In this document: one piece after another, positions 15,601-24,644 of the stretch | How positions within the stretch are numbered: the first letter of the stretch is position 1 | Layout of the letters: every line of letters begins with the position of its first letter | Assembly (NCBI RefSeq): GCF_000974805.1 | Contig: NZ_BBQZ01000006.1 | Span: forward strand, 1-64,000 | Direction: 5' to 3' | DNA: 64,000 nucleotides | DNA from: Demequina salsinemoris | GTDB taxonomy: Bacteria; Actinomycetota; Actinomycetes; Actinomycetales; Demequinaceae | Notes under the pieces: generated by a model | Database searches by the model: none | Told to the model about the DNA's origin: nothing | The model's input: the letters and a program-made list of their open reading frames with translations, nothing else | Made by a program: the position numbers and the translations under genes

Positions 15601-17632
15601 CGCTCACGACTCCCACCGTCTCGACCTGCACCGAAGCGCCGGTCACCTCTGTATAGGAAAGAACAACCACGTGCGGGATGGCAAGGGCCAGCGTGCGGCG
15701 CAACGCCGGACGCAGCACGGGAGCGCACGCGACGACCGCCTCGAAACCTGCCCTCTCCACATCGTCCAGACGCTGGCGCGCCGACTGGATGAGGCGCTCC
15801 AGGCGGTCGGGGTCGACCGCGAGCTGCGTGCCGTCGTCGCCAGGGCGACGCGCCTCGACCAGCTGCTGCTCGAGCAGCGGCTCGAGCGTGAGGACGCGGA
15901 GCACGCCGTCCTGCGTGTGCGCCGCCGCGACAGCCGGACCGAGCGCCCCGCGAGCGGCCTCGATGAGGCCCTCCGGGTCGGTCGAGACCTTGGCCCGAAG
16001 CGACAGCCCCTCGAAGATGCGGGGGAGGTCGCGGATCGAGACCCGCTCCGCGAGCAGCCCCTGAAGGACGCGCTGGATCTCGCCGAGCGACAGGAGCGAC
16101 GGCACCAGCTCGTCGACCACGGCCGGGTTGACCTGCTTGACGCCGTCCACCAGGACGCGCACATCCTCGCGGGTGAGGAGGCGCGGGGCGTTGTCCGTGA
16201 TGATCTGGCCGAGGTGCGTGACGAGCACCGAGACCCGGTCGACGACGGTCGCTCCCGCGAGCTCGGCCTGCGCACGCGCCTGCATCGGCACCCACTTGCC
16301 CATGAGCCCGAACACCGGCTCCCGGACGGACTCGCCCGCGAACTGGTCGAGGTGGTCGCCGAGCGCGAGCAGGCGGCCGACCGGCGCCTCGCCGCGCGCG
16401 ACCTCGACGCCGCCGATGCGGACCACGTACGTGGAGCGCGGCAGGTCGACCGAGTCGCGGGTGCGGACCGGCGGGATGACGAGGCCGAGCTCCATCGCGA
16501 TCTTGCGGCGCAGGCCCTTGACGCGGGCCAGCAGGTCCTGGTCGGAGCCGCTGCCGACCAGGTCGACCAGGTCGGGTGCCAGCTGGATCTCGAGCGCGTG
16601 GACGCGCATCTGCTCCATGATCGCCTCCGGCGAGTCCGGTCCCGGACCCTCGGGGCTCTTGGGGGCCGCGATCTCCTGGGACTGCTCGGCCTTCTCTCGT
16701 GCGCCGACGCGCTGCCCGATGATCAGGAGCCCGATGCCGAGGACCAGGAACGGCGGCTTCGGCATGCCCGGCACGAGCGCGAGGAGCACCGCGGCGCCGC
16801 CTGCGATCATGAGCGCGGTGCGGGACTGCGTGAGCTGACGGCTCGCCGCTGTTCCCATGTCCTCCTGCGCCGTGGCGCGGGTGACGATGATGCCTGTCGA
16901 GACGGACAGCAGCAGCGCGGGGATCTGGGAGACGAGGCCGTCACCGATGGTGAGCATCGAGAACCGCTCGAGCGCCTCGCCCGGATCCATGCCCATCTGC
17001 AGCATGCCGACGCCGAAGCCGCCCAGCAGGTTGATGACGGTGATGATGATGCCCGCGATCGCGTCGCCCTTGACGAACTTCGAGCCACCGTCCATGGCGC
17101 CGTAGAAGTCGGCCTCGGCCGCGACGTCCGCGCGGCGCTGGCGGGCGGTGGCCTCGTCGATGAGCCCCGAGTTGAGATCCGCGTCGATCGCCATCTGCTT
17201 GCCGGGCATGGCGTCCAGGGTGAAGCGCGCGCCGACCTCGGCCACGCGGCCGGCACCGTTCGTGATGACCGCGAACTGGATGATGACGAGGATGAGGAAG
17301 ATGACGAGGCCGATGATGATCGAGCCGCCCACCACGAAGTGGCCGAACGCGCCGATCACCTCGCCCGCGTAGCCGTCGCGCAGCACGAGGCGCGTCGACG
17401 CGACGTTCAGGCCGAGCCGGAACAGGGTCAGCACCAGGAGCATCGACGGGAAGACCGAGAAGTCGAGCGGGCGCTGCACGTACATCGACGTGAGCAGCAC
17501 CACGAGCGACAGCGCGATGTTGGTGACGATGAGGAAGTCGAGCAGCGCGGCCGGCAGCGGCACGACGAGCAGCAGGACGATGCCGACGACCCCGACGGGC
17601 ACGGCGAACTGTGTCATCCGGTTCTTCATCAT
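15578..17632 (-). CDS. flhA: Flagellar export gate protein FlhA
   Basis: A 684-residue export-gate subunit. About eight membrane segments fill residues 1-330, with the conserved cytoplasmic loop between them (LDAMPGKQMAIDADLNSGL) typical of FlhA. The C-terminal half is the cytoplasmic ring domain that docks late substrates with their chaperones. The start ATG has AAGGAG about 9 nt upstream; a second ATG follows at once. It lies 160 nt downstream of flhB, in a gap carrying three copies of the GGACGATGCG motif. Confidence 0.97.
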   Translation of the reverse strand: MMKNRMTQFAVPVGVVGIVLLLVVPLPAALLDFLIVTNIALSLVVLLTSMYVQRPLDFSVFPSMLLVLTLFRLGLNVASTRLVLRDGYAGEVIGAFGHFVVGGSIIIGLVIFLILVIIQFAVITNGAGRVAEVGARFTLDAMPGKQMAIDADLNSGLIDEATARQRRADVAAEADFYGAMDGGSKFVKGDAIAGIIITVINLLGGFGVGMLQMGMDPGEALERFSMLTIGDGLVSQIPALLLSVSTGIIVTRATAQEDMGTAASRQLTQSRTALMIAGGAAVLLALVPGMPKPPFLVLGIGLLIIGQRVGAREKAEQSQEIAAPKSPEGPGPDSPEAIMEQMRVHALEIQLAPDLVDLVGSGSDQDLLARVKGLRRKIAMELGLVIPPVRTRDSVDLPRSTYVVRIGGVEVARGEAPVGRLLALGDHLDQFAGESVREPVFGLMGKWVPMQARAQAELAGATVVDRVSVLVTHLGQIITDNAPRLLTREDVRVLVDGVKQVNPAVVDELVPSLLSLGEIQRVLQGLLAERVSIRDLPRIFEGLSLRAKVSTDPEGLIEAARGALGPAVAAAHTQDGVLRVLTLEPLLEQQLVEARRPGDDGTQLAVDPDRLERLIQSARQRLDDVERAGFEAVVACAPVLRPALRRTLALAIPHVVVLSYTEVTGASVQVETVGVVSDAATIAS

Positions 17633-17696
17633 GGCTGGTTCTCCTTGAGGGGGAGGGCGAGGACTGCGGGGAAGGGGGGAAGCTCACGCGTCACAG

Positions 17697-17784
17697 GGAC
17701 GATGCGGTGGGCGCGGAAGCCAGGCGCGGGACACGCGCGCGGGACGATGCGGTGGCGGGCGCTCGCGCCAGCCAGGACGATGCG
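17697..17784. repeat. Three copies of the GGACGATGCG motif in the flhB-flhA gap
   Basis: Exact 10-mers lie at 17697, 17742 and 17775, all in the same orientation, within an otherwise featureless 160-bp gap. The third copy continues as GGACGATGCGGGTGTCG, the same 17 bases as the copy at 7845 upstream of cheA. Confidence 0.9.
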
Positions 17785-17792
17785 GGTGTCGG

Positions 17793-18896
17793 TCATGCGG
17801 CGACCTCCTCGGCGTGCGGGTTGCGGTGCATGCCCGCGGCGGCGCCGCGGCGGCGGAGGGCCATGACGAAGGCGAGCACCTTCGCGACGGCCGCGTACAG
17901 GTGCGGGGGGATCTCGTCGCCGATCTCGCACGCGGAGTGGAGCGCGCGGGCGAGCGGGATGTCCTGGACCATCGGGATCCTGTTGTCGGCGGCCTTCTCG
18001 CGGATCTTCGCCGCGATGTGGCCCGAGCCCTTCGCGACGACGCGGGGCGCGCCCGTGCCGGGCTCGTACTTGAGGGCCACGGCCACGTGGGTGGGGTTCA
18101 CCATGACGACGTCGGCGTCGGCGATCGCCGCCATCATGCGGTTGCGGCTCATCGCCATCTGGCGGGCGCGTCGCTGACCCTTGATGTGCGGGTCGCCCTC
18201 GGACTGCTTGTGCTCGTTCTTGATCTCCTGCTTGGACATCATCGTCTGCTTGCGGTTGCGCTTCATGATGACGAACATGTCCGCGCCCGCGAGCGCGAGG
18301 CCCGCGAACACCGCGGTCTTGACGAGGTCCGTGACGCCGCCGACCGCCGTGTCGACCATCGTCGTGAACGAGTGCACGCCCGAGCCGAGCAGCAGCGGGA
18401 CGAGGCCCTGGATCACGAAGTACAGCACCGTGCCGATCGCGGCCGCCTTGAGCGCGGCCTTGATGCCGTTCCACCAGGCCTCCTTGCCGAAGAGCTTCTT
18501 GGCGCCGTTCTTCGGGTTGAAGTTGTCGAACTTCGGCTTGAGCTTCTTGGGAGAGAAGTGGATGCCGCCCTGCGCGACCGTCGCGATGACCGCGGCGAGC
18601 GCCACGACTCCGAGCAGCGGCAGGATCGTCGTGATCACGGACGCAAGGCCCTGCTGGAAGGCCTCGAGCGCGACCATCTCCTCGGGGGAGGCGGCGATCG
18701 CCTCGAGCGCGACGAGCTGCTCCGTCGCCGCGTCCCGCGCGTGCGAGATCACGAAGGGCATCATGAGGACCGCCGAGCCCACGACGACCCACGCGTTCAT
18801 GTCGGTGGATCGCTGCAGCGCGCCGTCGCGGCGCAGCTGCTTCATGCGCTTCGGTGTGGCCTTCTCGGTCTTCTCTCCGGCGTCCTTGTCACTCAC
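17793..18896 (-). CDS. flhB: Flagellar export switch protein FlhB
   Basis: A 367-residue membrane protein with the family start GEKTEKATPKRMKQLRRDG, four membrane segments (about 35-215) and a cytoplasmic domain with the autocleavage motif NPTH (267-270). Cleavage there switches the export apparatus from rod/hook to filament substrates, in concert with FliK. The start overlaps the fliR stop by ATGA. Confidence 0.97.
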   Translation of the reverse strand: MSDKDAGEKTEKATPKRMKQLRRDGALQRSTDMNAWVVVGSAVLMMPFVISHARDAATEQLVALEAIAASPEEMVALEAFQQGLASVITTILPLLGVVALAAVIATVAQGGIHFSPKKLKPKFDNFNPKNGAKKLFGKEAWWNGIKAALKAAAIGTVLYFVIQGLVPLLLGSGVHSFTTMVDTAVGGVTDLVKTAVFAGLALAGADMFVIMKRNRKQTMMSKQEIKNEHKQSEGDPHIKGQRRARQMAMSRNRMMAAIADADVVMVNPTHVAVALKYEPGTGAPRVVAKGSGHIAAKIREKAADNRIPMVQDIPLARALHSACEIGDEIPPHLYAAVAKVLAFVMALRRRGAAAGMHRNPHAEEVAA

Positions 18897-19678
18897 TGCG
18901 CGCCTCCCAGGATCATCTGGAGGGCCTCATCCGTGAGCGTGCCGATGATGCTTGGCAGGGCGAGGAACGCGATCGAGCCGAGCGAGAGGGTGAGCAGGAT
19001 CTTGAGCGGGAAGCCGAGCGCGAACGCGTTGAGCGCGGGAGCGACTCGCGTGAGCAGGCCCAGGCCGACGTCGGCGAGGAAGAGGACGACGACGAGCGGG
19101 CCCGCGATCTGGAGCGCCGCCACCATGAGCTGTGCGAAGCCGTTCGTCATGAGATCGGCCATCACCGACAGCGACGGCGCGACGCCGAGCGGCAGCACGT
19201 CGAAGGTGCGCACCATGCCGGCGATCATGAGCTGATGCGCGTCGGACGCGAACAGCAGCACGAGCGCCGTCATGGAGTAGAAGCGGCTGAAGGTCGCTCC
19301 CTGCGAGCCGGAGACCGGGTCGTAGGCCGACGCCATCTGGAAGCCTCCCATGACGTCGATGAGCGAGCCCGCGGTCTCGACCGCGGCGAAGACCAGGCGG
19401 ACCATGAAGCCGAGCGCGAGCCCGATGAAGGCCTGCAGGACGAGGGCCCCGATGAGCGCGCCGGGGGTCTCCTGCGCGAGGAGCGAGCCGGGGGCGATCT
19501 CGGACGCCGCCGTGACGCGAGGCATGGCCGCGAGCGCGATGCCGATGCCGAGCGCGGCCTTCACCGAGCCGGGGAACTGCTTCACGTTGAACGGCGGCGC
19601 GACGACGAGGAACGCCGTGAGCCTCACGCCCGCGAGCATGAGGGTCTCGACGAACGCGAGGTCGAAGGTCAGCTCCAT
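18893..19678 (-). CDS. fliR: Flagellar export protein FliR
   Basis: A 261-residue polytopic membrane protein of the export gate core. It has about six hydrophobic helices and the conserved early stretch ETLMLAGVRLTAFLVVAPPF. It lies 1 nt after fliQ and is coupled to flhB. Length and order (fliP-fliQ-fliR-flhB-flhA) are standard. Confidence 0.95.
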   Translation of the reverse strand: MELTFDLAFVETLMLAGVRLTAFLVVAPPFNVKQFPGSVKAALGIGIALAAMPRVTAASEIAPGSLLAQETPGALIGALVLQAFIGLALGFMVRLVFAAVETAGSLIDVMGGFQMASAYDPVSGSQGATFSRFYSMTALVLLFASDAHQLMIAGMVRTFDVLPLGVAPSLSVMADLMTNGFAQLMVAALQIAGPLVVVLFLADVGLGLLTRVAPALNAFALGFPLKILLTLSLGSIAFLALPSIIGTLTDEALQMILGGAQ

Positions 19679-19679
19679 G

Positions 19680-19952
19680 TCAGCCCGCCAGCAGGGTCGG
19701 GATCTTGTCGAAGAGCTCGTTGGTGAACGCGATGGTCTCGGAGATCATCCAGTGGCCCGCGATGAACAGTGCGAGCGCGACGCCGATCGCCTTCGGGACG
19801 AAGGACAGCGTCACCTCCTGGATCTGCGTGACGGACTGGAACAGGGAGATCGCGAAGCCGACCACGAGCGCCGTGATGAGCAGGGGAGCGGAGAGCTTGG
19901 CCGCGAGGACGAGCGCGTCAAGGCCGATGTCGAGGACCGCGTTGGTGTTCAT
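19680..19952 (-). CDS. fliQ: Flagellar export protein FliQ
   Basis: A 90-residue protein with two membrane helices and the family motif VGFAISLFQSVTQIQEVTLSFVPK. It is a subunit of the FliPQR export gate. The start codon shares one base with the fliP stop. Confidence 0.96.
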   Translation of the reverse strand: MNTNAVLDIGLDALVLAAKLSAPLLITALVVGFAISLFQSVTQIQEVTLSFVPKAIGVALALFIAGHWMISETIAFTNELFDKIPTLLAG

Positions 19953-20782
19953 CAGCCGTAGCTCCCGATCAGTGAGGTGATGATCAGCGTCCAGCCGTCG
20001 ACCAGCACGAACAGCAGCAGCTTGAACGGCAGCGACACCATGACGGGCGGGAGCATCATCATGCCCATCGACATCAGCGCTCCCGAGACGACCAGGTCGA
20101 TCACGAGGAACGGGATGAAGATGACGAAGGCGATGATGAAGGCGGCCCGCAGCTCGGACAGCATGAACGCCGGCATGAGCGTCGTCATCGAGACCTCGTC
20201 GCGCGAGGCGGGGTTCTCCGCGTCGGCCGCGCGGGTCATGAGGGCGATGTCGGACTCGCGGGTGTTGTCGAGCATGAACTCGCGCAGCGGGACGACGCCC
20301 TCGTCCACGGCCTCGGTGAACGTGAGGTCACCCGCCAGGTAGGGCTGGACGCCCAACTCGTTGACCTCGCCCAGCACGGGGCTCATCACGAACAGCGACA
20401 GGAACAGCGCGAGTCCCGCGAGGACCTGCGTGGGCGGGGTGCCCTGGAGGCCGAGCGCGTTGCGGGTCATGGCGAGCACCACGAAGATCTTCGTGAAGCT
20501 CGTGGTCATGAGCAGCAGCGACGGCGCGACCGAGAGCAGCGTGATCGCGATGAGGACGACGATCGAGCTCGAGGGGGTGCCGTCGACGCCGTAGACGTCG
20601 ACCGAGACCCCGGTGTCAGCGACGGCGGGGGCCGTGGGATCGGTGGGGGCGACAGGGTCCGTGGGTTCGGCGTGCGCGATGCCTCCGAGGCCGACGACGA
20701 GGAAGGCGGTGAGGAGCAGCGCAGCGGCCACCGAGATCCGTCGTGCGAGAGACGACCGGGTCCCGGAAGGTGCGGGGATCAT
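19952..20782 (-). CDS. fliP: Flagellar export protein FliP
   Basis: A 276-residue gate subunit. A cleavable signal peptide (ARRISVAAALLLTAFLVVGL, cleavage near AHAE) precedes about four membrane helices with LLMTTSFTKIFVVLAMTRNALG and FIIAFVIFIPFLVIDLVVSG. The ATG at 20782 is chosen because it overlaps the fliO stop by ATGA and gives a clean signal peptide; an upstream start would add 16 residues inside fliO. Confidence 0.96.
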   Translation of the reverse strand: MIPAPSGTRSSLARRISVAAALLLTAFLVVGLGGIAHAEPTDPVAPTDPTAPAVADTGVSVDVYGVDGTPSSSIVVLIAITLLSVAPSLLLMTTSFTKIFVVLAMTRNALGLQGTPPTQVLAGLALFLSLFVMSPVLGEVNELGVQPYLAGDLTFTEAVDEGVVPLREFMLDNTRESDIALMTRAADAENPASRDEVSMTTLMPAFMLSELRAAFIIAFVIFIPFLVIDLVVSGALMSMGMMMLPPVMVSLPFKLLLFVLVDGWTLIITSLIGSYG

Positions 20783-21306
20783 GGACGACGAACGGTCCGT
20801 TCTTGCACCGTCGCCACCGCCTGGCGCCATGTTGCGGGCGCGAGGATCGATCCTTCGAGGGGCGTACGGGGCCGTCGCGCGTCGGCCGTCCGGGCCGACG
20901 TCGAACGGTCAGGGGCGGGGGCGTCCGCGGCCACGGGCGACGCGCCGACGACGCGCAGCTGTGACAGGGGGACGTCCCGATCGGCGAAGGCCGCGAGGTC
21001 GAGGTCGTCAAGATCGACGTCGACACGCTCCTCACCGGACGTGGTGGCGGGATCCTCGGGGATCTCGCCCGCATCGTGAAGCAGGGTGATGCCCTGGTCG
21101 GTGTAGCCGACCACGAGGCGACGGCCGGAGGCCTCGACCATGGCGATCCCCGAGCGGCGACCGAGCTGCTGGCGACCGACGATCGCCAGGCCCTCGCGAC
21201 GCCGCGCGCCCGCGGTGGCCCGCATGCGGCGGCTCAGCCACCACAGCAGACCGAGCACGGCGGCCAGGGAGAGGCCGACGCGCAGCACGAGCAGGAGGGT
21301 GTCCAT
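20779..21306 (-). CDS. fliO: Flagellar biosynthesis protein FliO
   Basis: A 175-residue protein with one N-terminal membrane helix (LLLVLRVGLSLAAVLGLLWWL), a short FliO-type beta domain (IVGRQQLGRRSGIAMVEASG) and a disordered C-terminal tail rich in Asp, then Ala/Pro/Arg. It assists assembly of the FliP ring. It begins 2 nt after fliN and is coupled to fliP. The long tail is unusual and includes much of the overlap with regulatory-looking sequence near fliP. Confidence 0.82.
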   Translation of the reverse strand: MDTLLLVLRVGLSLAAVLGLLWWLSRRMRATAGARRREGLAIVGRQQLGRRSGIAMVEASGRRLVVGYTDQGITLLHDAGEIPEDPATTSGEERVDVDLDDLDLAAFADRDVPLSQLRVVGASPVAADAPAPDRSTSARTADARRPRTPLEGSILAPATWRQAVATVQERTVRRP

Positions 21307-21308
21307 GG

Positions 21309-22037
21309 TCAGTTGGACTCCTCGTCGGTGACGATCTCGGTGACGCGGATGCCGTACTCCTCGTCGACCACGACGACCTCGCCGCGGGCGACCAGGCGGC
21401 CGTTGACCATGACGTCGGCGGGGGCGCCGGTGCCGCGGTCGAGCTCGAGCACGGTGCCGGGCACCAGGTCGAGGACCTGACGCATGGGGAGGCGGGTGCG
21501 GCCGATCTCGGCGGTGAGCACGAGCTCGACGTCGCGCAGCATCCGCATGCGCGCGTTCTGGTCGACGGGCTTGGCGGGGGCCGGGGCCGACTCCGGGGTG
21601 GCCGGAGGGGTCTGGGTGCGGTTCACGCGGACGCGGATGCCGAACCATGCCTGGGGCGCGCCGTCGGCGTCGACCAGGACGAACGCGTCCGTGTCGGGGT
21701 CGGCGAGGGAGTCGCCGAGCGCCTCCTCGATCGCGGTGTCGAGCACGCCGGCGCCGAGCGTCGAGGCGGCGGCCTCCAGCGCGGGACGCAGGATGTCGGC
21801 TGCTGCGACGCCGGCGCCGGCGCCCGCGAGCGCCTCGGCGACAGCGTCCTGCGCGACGAGCACGAGGTCCGCGCTCGTGGAGCCGACGAAGTGCGCGCGG
21901 ATCGACGGGGTGTCGGCGGCGGGCGCCTGGCCGGGGCCGAGCGGCACCGCGGTGAGCGGGGTCTCCGTGGGGAGCTGCTGGACGAGCAGCTCGGCCGCCT
22001 GCTGGGCGAGCGCGGCGGCGGGGGCGGTGGCGGTCAT
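21309..22037 (-). CDS. fliN: Flagellar switch protein FliN (FliY-like architecture)
   Basis: A 242-residue switch-complex protein. The C-terminal SpoA domain (VELVLTAEIGRTRLPMRQVLDLVPGTVLELDR ... ARGEVVVVDEEYGIRVTEI) is canonical FliN. The N-terminal 155 residues resemble the CheC-type middle domain of FliY in length and position but lack its phosphatase motif and the N-terminal CheY-binding peptide. It is coupled to fliM by ATGA. Confidence 0.92.
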   Translation of the reverse strand: MTATAPAAALAQQAAELLVQQLPTETPLTAVPLGPGQAPAADTPSIRAHFVGSTSADLVLVAQDAVAEALAGAGAGVAAADILRPALEAAASTLGAGVLDTAIEEALGDSLADPDTDAFVLVDADGAPQAWFGIRVRVNRTQTPPATPESAPAPAKPVDQNARMRMLRDVELVLTAEIGRTRLPMRQVLDLVPGTVLELDRGTGAPADVMVNGRLVARGEVVVVDEEYGIRVTEIVTDEESN

Positions 22038-22957
22038 GCTTCCTCCTGGTTGGACACGACAAGACAGGCGACGCGGGTGCCGTTCGCACCGATGGCCGCG
22101 TGGGCGAGGACGGCGCCGTCGACGGTGACGTCGAGCGGGGTGCTCACGTTGTGGCGAAGCGGGATCACGGTCCCGACCTCGAGCGCGGTGATCTCGCCGG
22201 CGCTCATCTCGCGGGAGCCGAACCGCACCGAGACCGGAAGCGGCACGCCCTCCATGCGGGCGGTGAGCTGGCTCACGGCGAGGTCGTGGGCGCGCTGCTC
22301 CTCGAGCGTGCGCCCGCTCTTCTCGTCCGCGGACTTGAGCGCGGCGATCACGGGCTCGGCCATGATCATCAGGGTGAGGGGAGCCTCGATGTCGCCGACC
22401 GCCATGCGGAGATGGGCGATGAGCACGGGCTCCTTGGCGCCCGCGAGCTGCATGAAGCTCGGGCTGTAGCGCACGCCCTTGAGCGTGAAGCTCACGGGAG
22501 CGATCGAGCGCGCGGCGTTGCTGAGCTCGTTGCACCCGTAGGTGATCATGTCGCTCAGCAGGGTCCATTCGATCTCGGTGAGCTCGCGGAAGGGCATCCC
22601 GAGGTCGGCGGGCGGACCACCGAGCAGGCAGTCGACGAGCGTCATCGTGAGGCCGGTGGGGATCTCGAGCAGCGCGGGGGTGCGGCTGGGCTCGAACTGG
22701 AGGATGCTGCCGGTGGTCGCCGCGGGAAGCGTGTCGATGTACGCGTCGTAGCCCGTGAGCTCGAGGCTCTCGAGGTCGACGGTCGTGAGCACGCCGACCC
22801 GCGAGCTCAGCACCGTGCCCCATTGGCGCGCGAAGTTCTGCAGCGCGACCTCGAGGGCCCTCGTGTGCTCGCGGGTGAGCGTCATCGGCTGCGAGAAGTC
22901 GTACGGCTCGGGGTTGCCCGTGCCGCGTTCGCGTCGCGATCGTTCCGTTCCAGTCAC
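22034..22957 (-). CDS. fliM: Flagellar switch protein FliM lacking the usual CheY-binding peptide
   Basis: A 307-residue motor switch protein with the conserved entry EPYDFSQPMTLTREHTRALE, a CheC-type middle domain and a C-terminal SpoA domain (GEITALEVGTVIPLRHN). Only about 17 Arg-rich residues precede the PYDF motif, and the LSQxEIDALL peptide that binds CheY-P in other bacteria is absent. The start is GTG 22957; no in-frame ATG, GTG or TTG was found in the roughly 50 nt just upstream that could restore it. Confidence 0.92.
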   Translation of the reverse strand: MTGTERSRRERGTGNPEPYDFSQPMTLTREHTRALEVALQNFARQWGTVLSSRVGVLTTVDLESLELTGYDAYIDTLPAATTGSILQFEPSRTPALLEIPTGLTMTLVDCLLGGPPADLGMPFRELTEIEWTLLSDMITYGCNELSNAARSIAPVSFTLKGVRYSPSFMQLAGAKEPVLIAHLRMAVGDIEAPLTLMIMAEPVIAALKSADEKSGRTLEEQRAHDLAVSQLTARMEGVPLPVSVRFGSREMSAGEITALEVGTVIPLRHNVSTPLDVTVDGAVLAHAAIGANGTRVACLVVSNQEEA

Positions 22958-23139
22958 GCCGCCCCATTCGTCCGGCGGGGTCGGCGCGTGAGAATTACAT
23001 CGCGTGGAGCTCGTCCTCCGTGCCTGGAGTGTGACGAACGCCGCGCGATCAACGCGTGGTCGGGCGCGCGCCGGCGGGTGCGGGCCGCATCGTCCCTGGA
23101 CGACCGCCCCGCACCGCGCTCAGCGTCAAGCGCTGCCGA

Positions 23140-23709
23140 CTACTGGGTGACGAAGTCGGTGTAGTAGACCCCGATCACCTCGTCCTCATACAGTTCGCGG
23201 AGCGTCTCGCCTAGCTCCGTCTTGAGCTCCTCGCGGTACGCCTCGTCCGCGAGGTCGTCGACGGTCTGCCCCGAGAAGAGCGCGATCGCGGCGTCGAGCG
23301 CCATGGCCTCGCCGACCTCCTCGGCGACATCGGCGGAGAGCTGGAGGCCGAGCCCGAGGCGGAGGTAGTGGCCGTCGGCCAGGTTGATCGAGATCGACTC
23401 GACCACCTGGACCGCGCCGGCCTCGGGAACCTCCTCGGCGGCCGCGGCCTCCTCAGCGGCGGCTGCGTCGGTCGCTGTCTCGTCACCGGACGAGGCGCCG
23501 GGTCCCATGAGGAACCAGTAGGCGCCCGCGACGATGATGACGACGAGCACGCCGATGATGATCGCGAGCAGGCGCTTGTTGCCGCCGCGGCCCTTGCCGC
23601 CGCCGTCCTCGCCCTTGCTGGGCTCGGGCTCGGGTGCCGCGGGCTGAGGGCGGGAGCCGATCTTGGGCTTGCCCGGCGCGATGATGCGCGGTTCCTGCTG
23701 GGTGGTCAT
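23140..23709 (-). CDS. fliL: Flagellar basal body-associated protein FliL
   Basis: A 189-residue single-pass protein with a cytoplasmic Pro/Gly/Lys N-terminus, a membrane helix at about 47-69 and an extracytoplasmic FliL domain (VQVVESISINLADGHYLRLGLGLQL ending GVYYTDFVTQ). It associates with the stator around the motor. It is coupled to motB by ATGA. A 182-nt gap with one GGACGATGCG copy follows before fliM. Confidence 0.92.
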   Translation of the reverse strand: MTTQQEPRIIAPGKPKIGSRPQPAAPEPEPSKGEDGGGKGRGGNKRLLAIIIGVLVVIIVAGAYWFLMGPGASSGDETATDAAAAEEAAAAEEVPEAGAVQVVESISINLADGHYLRLGLGLQLSADVAEEVGEAMALDAAIALFSGQTVDDLADEAYREELKTELGETLRELYEDEVIGVYYTDFVTQ

Positions 23710-24644
23710 AGCTCCCCCATCTCCTTGATGCGGAGCTCAGCCAGCTGTGACTGCAGCTCCTCGTGCGTGACGTTCCCTGCGTCGATCTCCTCCGAGATCT
23801 GGGCGATGAGGGCCCGGATCTCCTCGGACGACGGCGATTCGACGACGATCTCGACGCGCCGGTTGGCCTCGAGCGCCTCCTCGGAGTCGCCCTCCAGGAG
23901 CGGCCGCGCGTCGCCGTAGCCGGTCGCCGAGATCTGGTCCTCGGACACACCGCCCTTCTCGACGAACCTGCGCAGCACCGCGACCGCGCGGGCGGCCGAC
24001 AGCTCCCAGTTCGTCGCGTACCTCGACGACGGCAGCAGGTTCGCGTGGCCCTCGATCGAGATCTGCCGGGTCTGCCTCTTGAGCGGACCCGAGAGCGTGC
24101 CGACGACCTTCTTCGCGCGGTCGGTCATGGCCGCGTCGTCCGCCGCGAAGAAGACCTTCGATCCGACCAGCCCGATCACGAGGCCGCGCTCGTCGATGAG
24201 GAACGACACGTTGGCGTCGAGCCCCTGGTCCGCGAGCTTGGCCTGCAGCTTCTTCTCGATCGCGGTGAGGTCCTCGTACTCGGCGGCGGCCTCGAGGTAG
24301 TTCGGGTCCACCTGGTCCGCGGTGTCCGTCCCATCCGAGGCGTCCTCGGAGTCGGATCCGCTCACCATCTCGGACGTGTCGTTGGCGACGGAGGAGAAGT
24401 CGGGCGACACCTGGAAGGCGTCGAGGCCGGTCAGCGCGCCCGTGGAGCCCGTGAGGACGACGGTCGCGTCCTTGCCGAAGCCGACCGCGAGGGACTCCTT
24501 GAGCGCCTCGAACTTCGCCTCGTCCACCTGCGACATCGCGTAGAGCACGATGAACAGCGCCACCAGCACGGTCATCATGTCGGCGTAGGACACGGCCCAG
24601 CGCTCGTGGTTCTCGTGCTCCTCCTCCTCGTGCTTGCGACTCAT
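23706..24644 (-). CDS. motB: Flagellar stator protein MotB
   Basis: A 312-residue protein with one N-terminal membrane helix carrying the proton-binding Asp (D22 in SYADMMTVLVALFIVLYAM) and a C-terminal OmpA-like peptidoglycan-binding domain (ISIEGHANLLPSSRYATNWELSAARA). The residue pattern around D22 fits proton-driven stators. It is coupled to motA. Confidence 0.96.
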   Translation of the reverse strand: MSRKHEEEEHENHERWAVSYADMMTVLVALFIVLYAMSQVDEAKFEALKESLAVGFGKDATVVLTGSTGALTGLDAFQVSPDFSSVANDTSEMVSGSDSEDASDGTDTADQVDPNYLEAAAEYEDLTAIEKKLQAKLADQGLDANVSFLIDERGLVIGLVGSKVFFAADDAAMTDRAKKVVGTLSGPLKRQTRQISIEGHANLLPSSRYATNWELSAARAVAVLRRFVEKGGVSEDQISATGYGDARPLLEGDSEEALEANRRVEIVVESPSSEEIRALIAQISEEIDAGNVTHEELQSQLAELRIKEMGEL

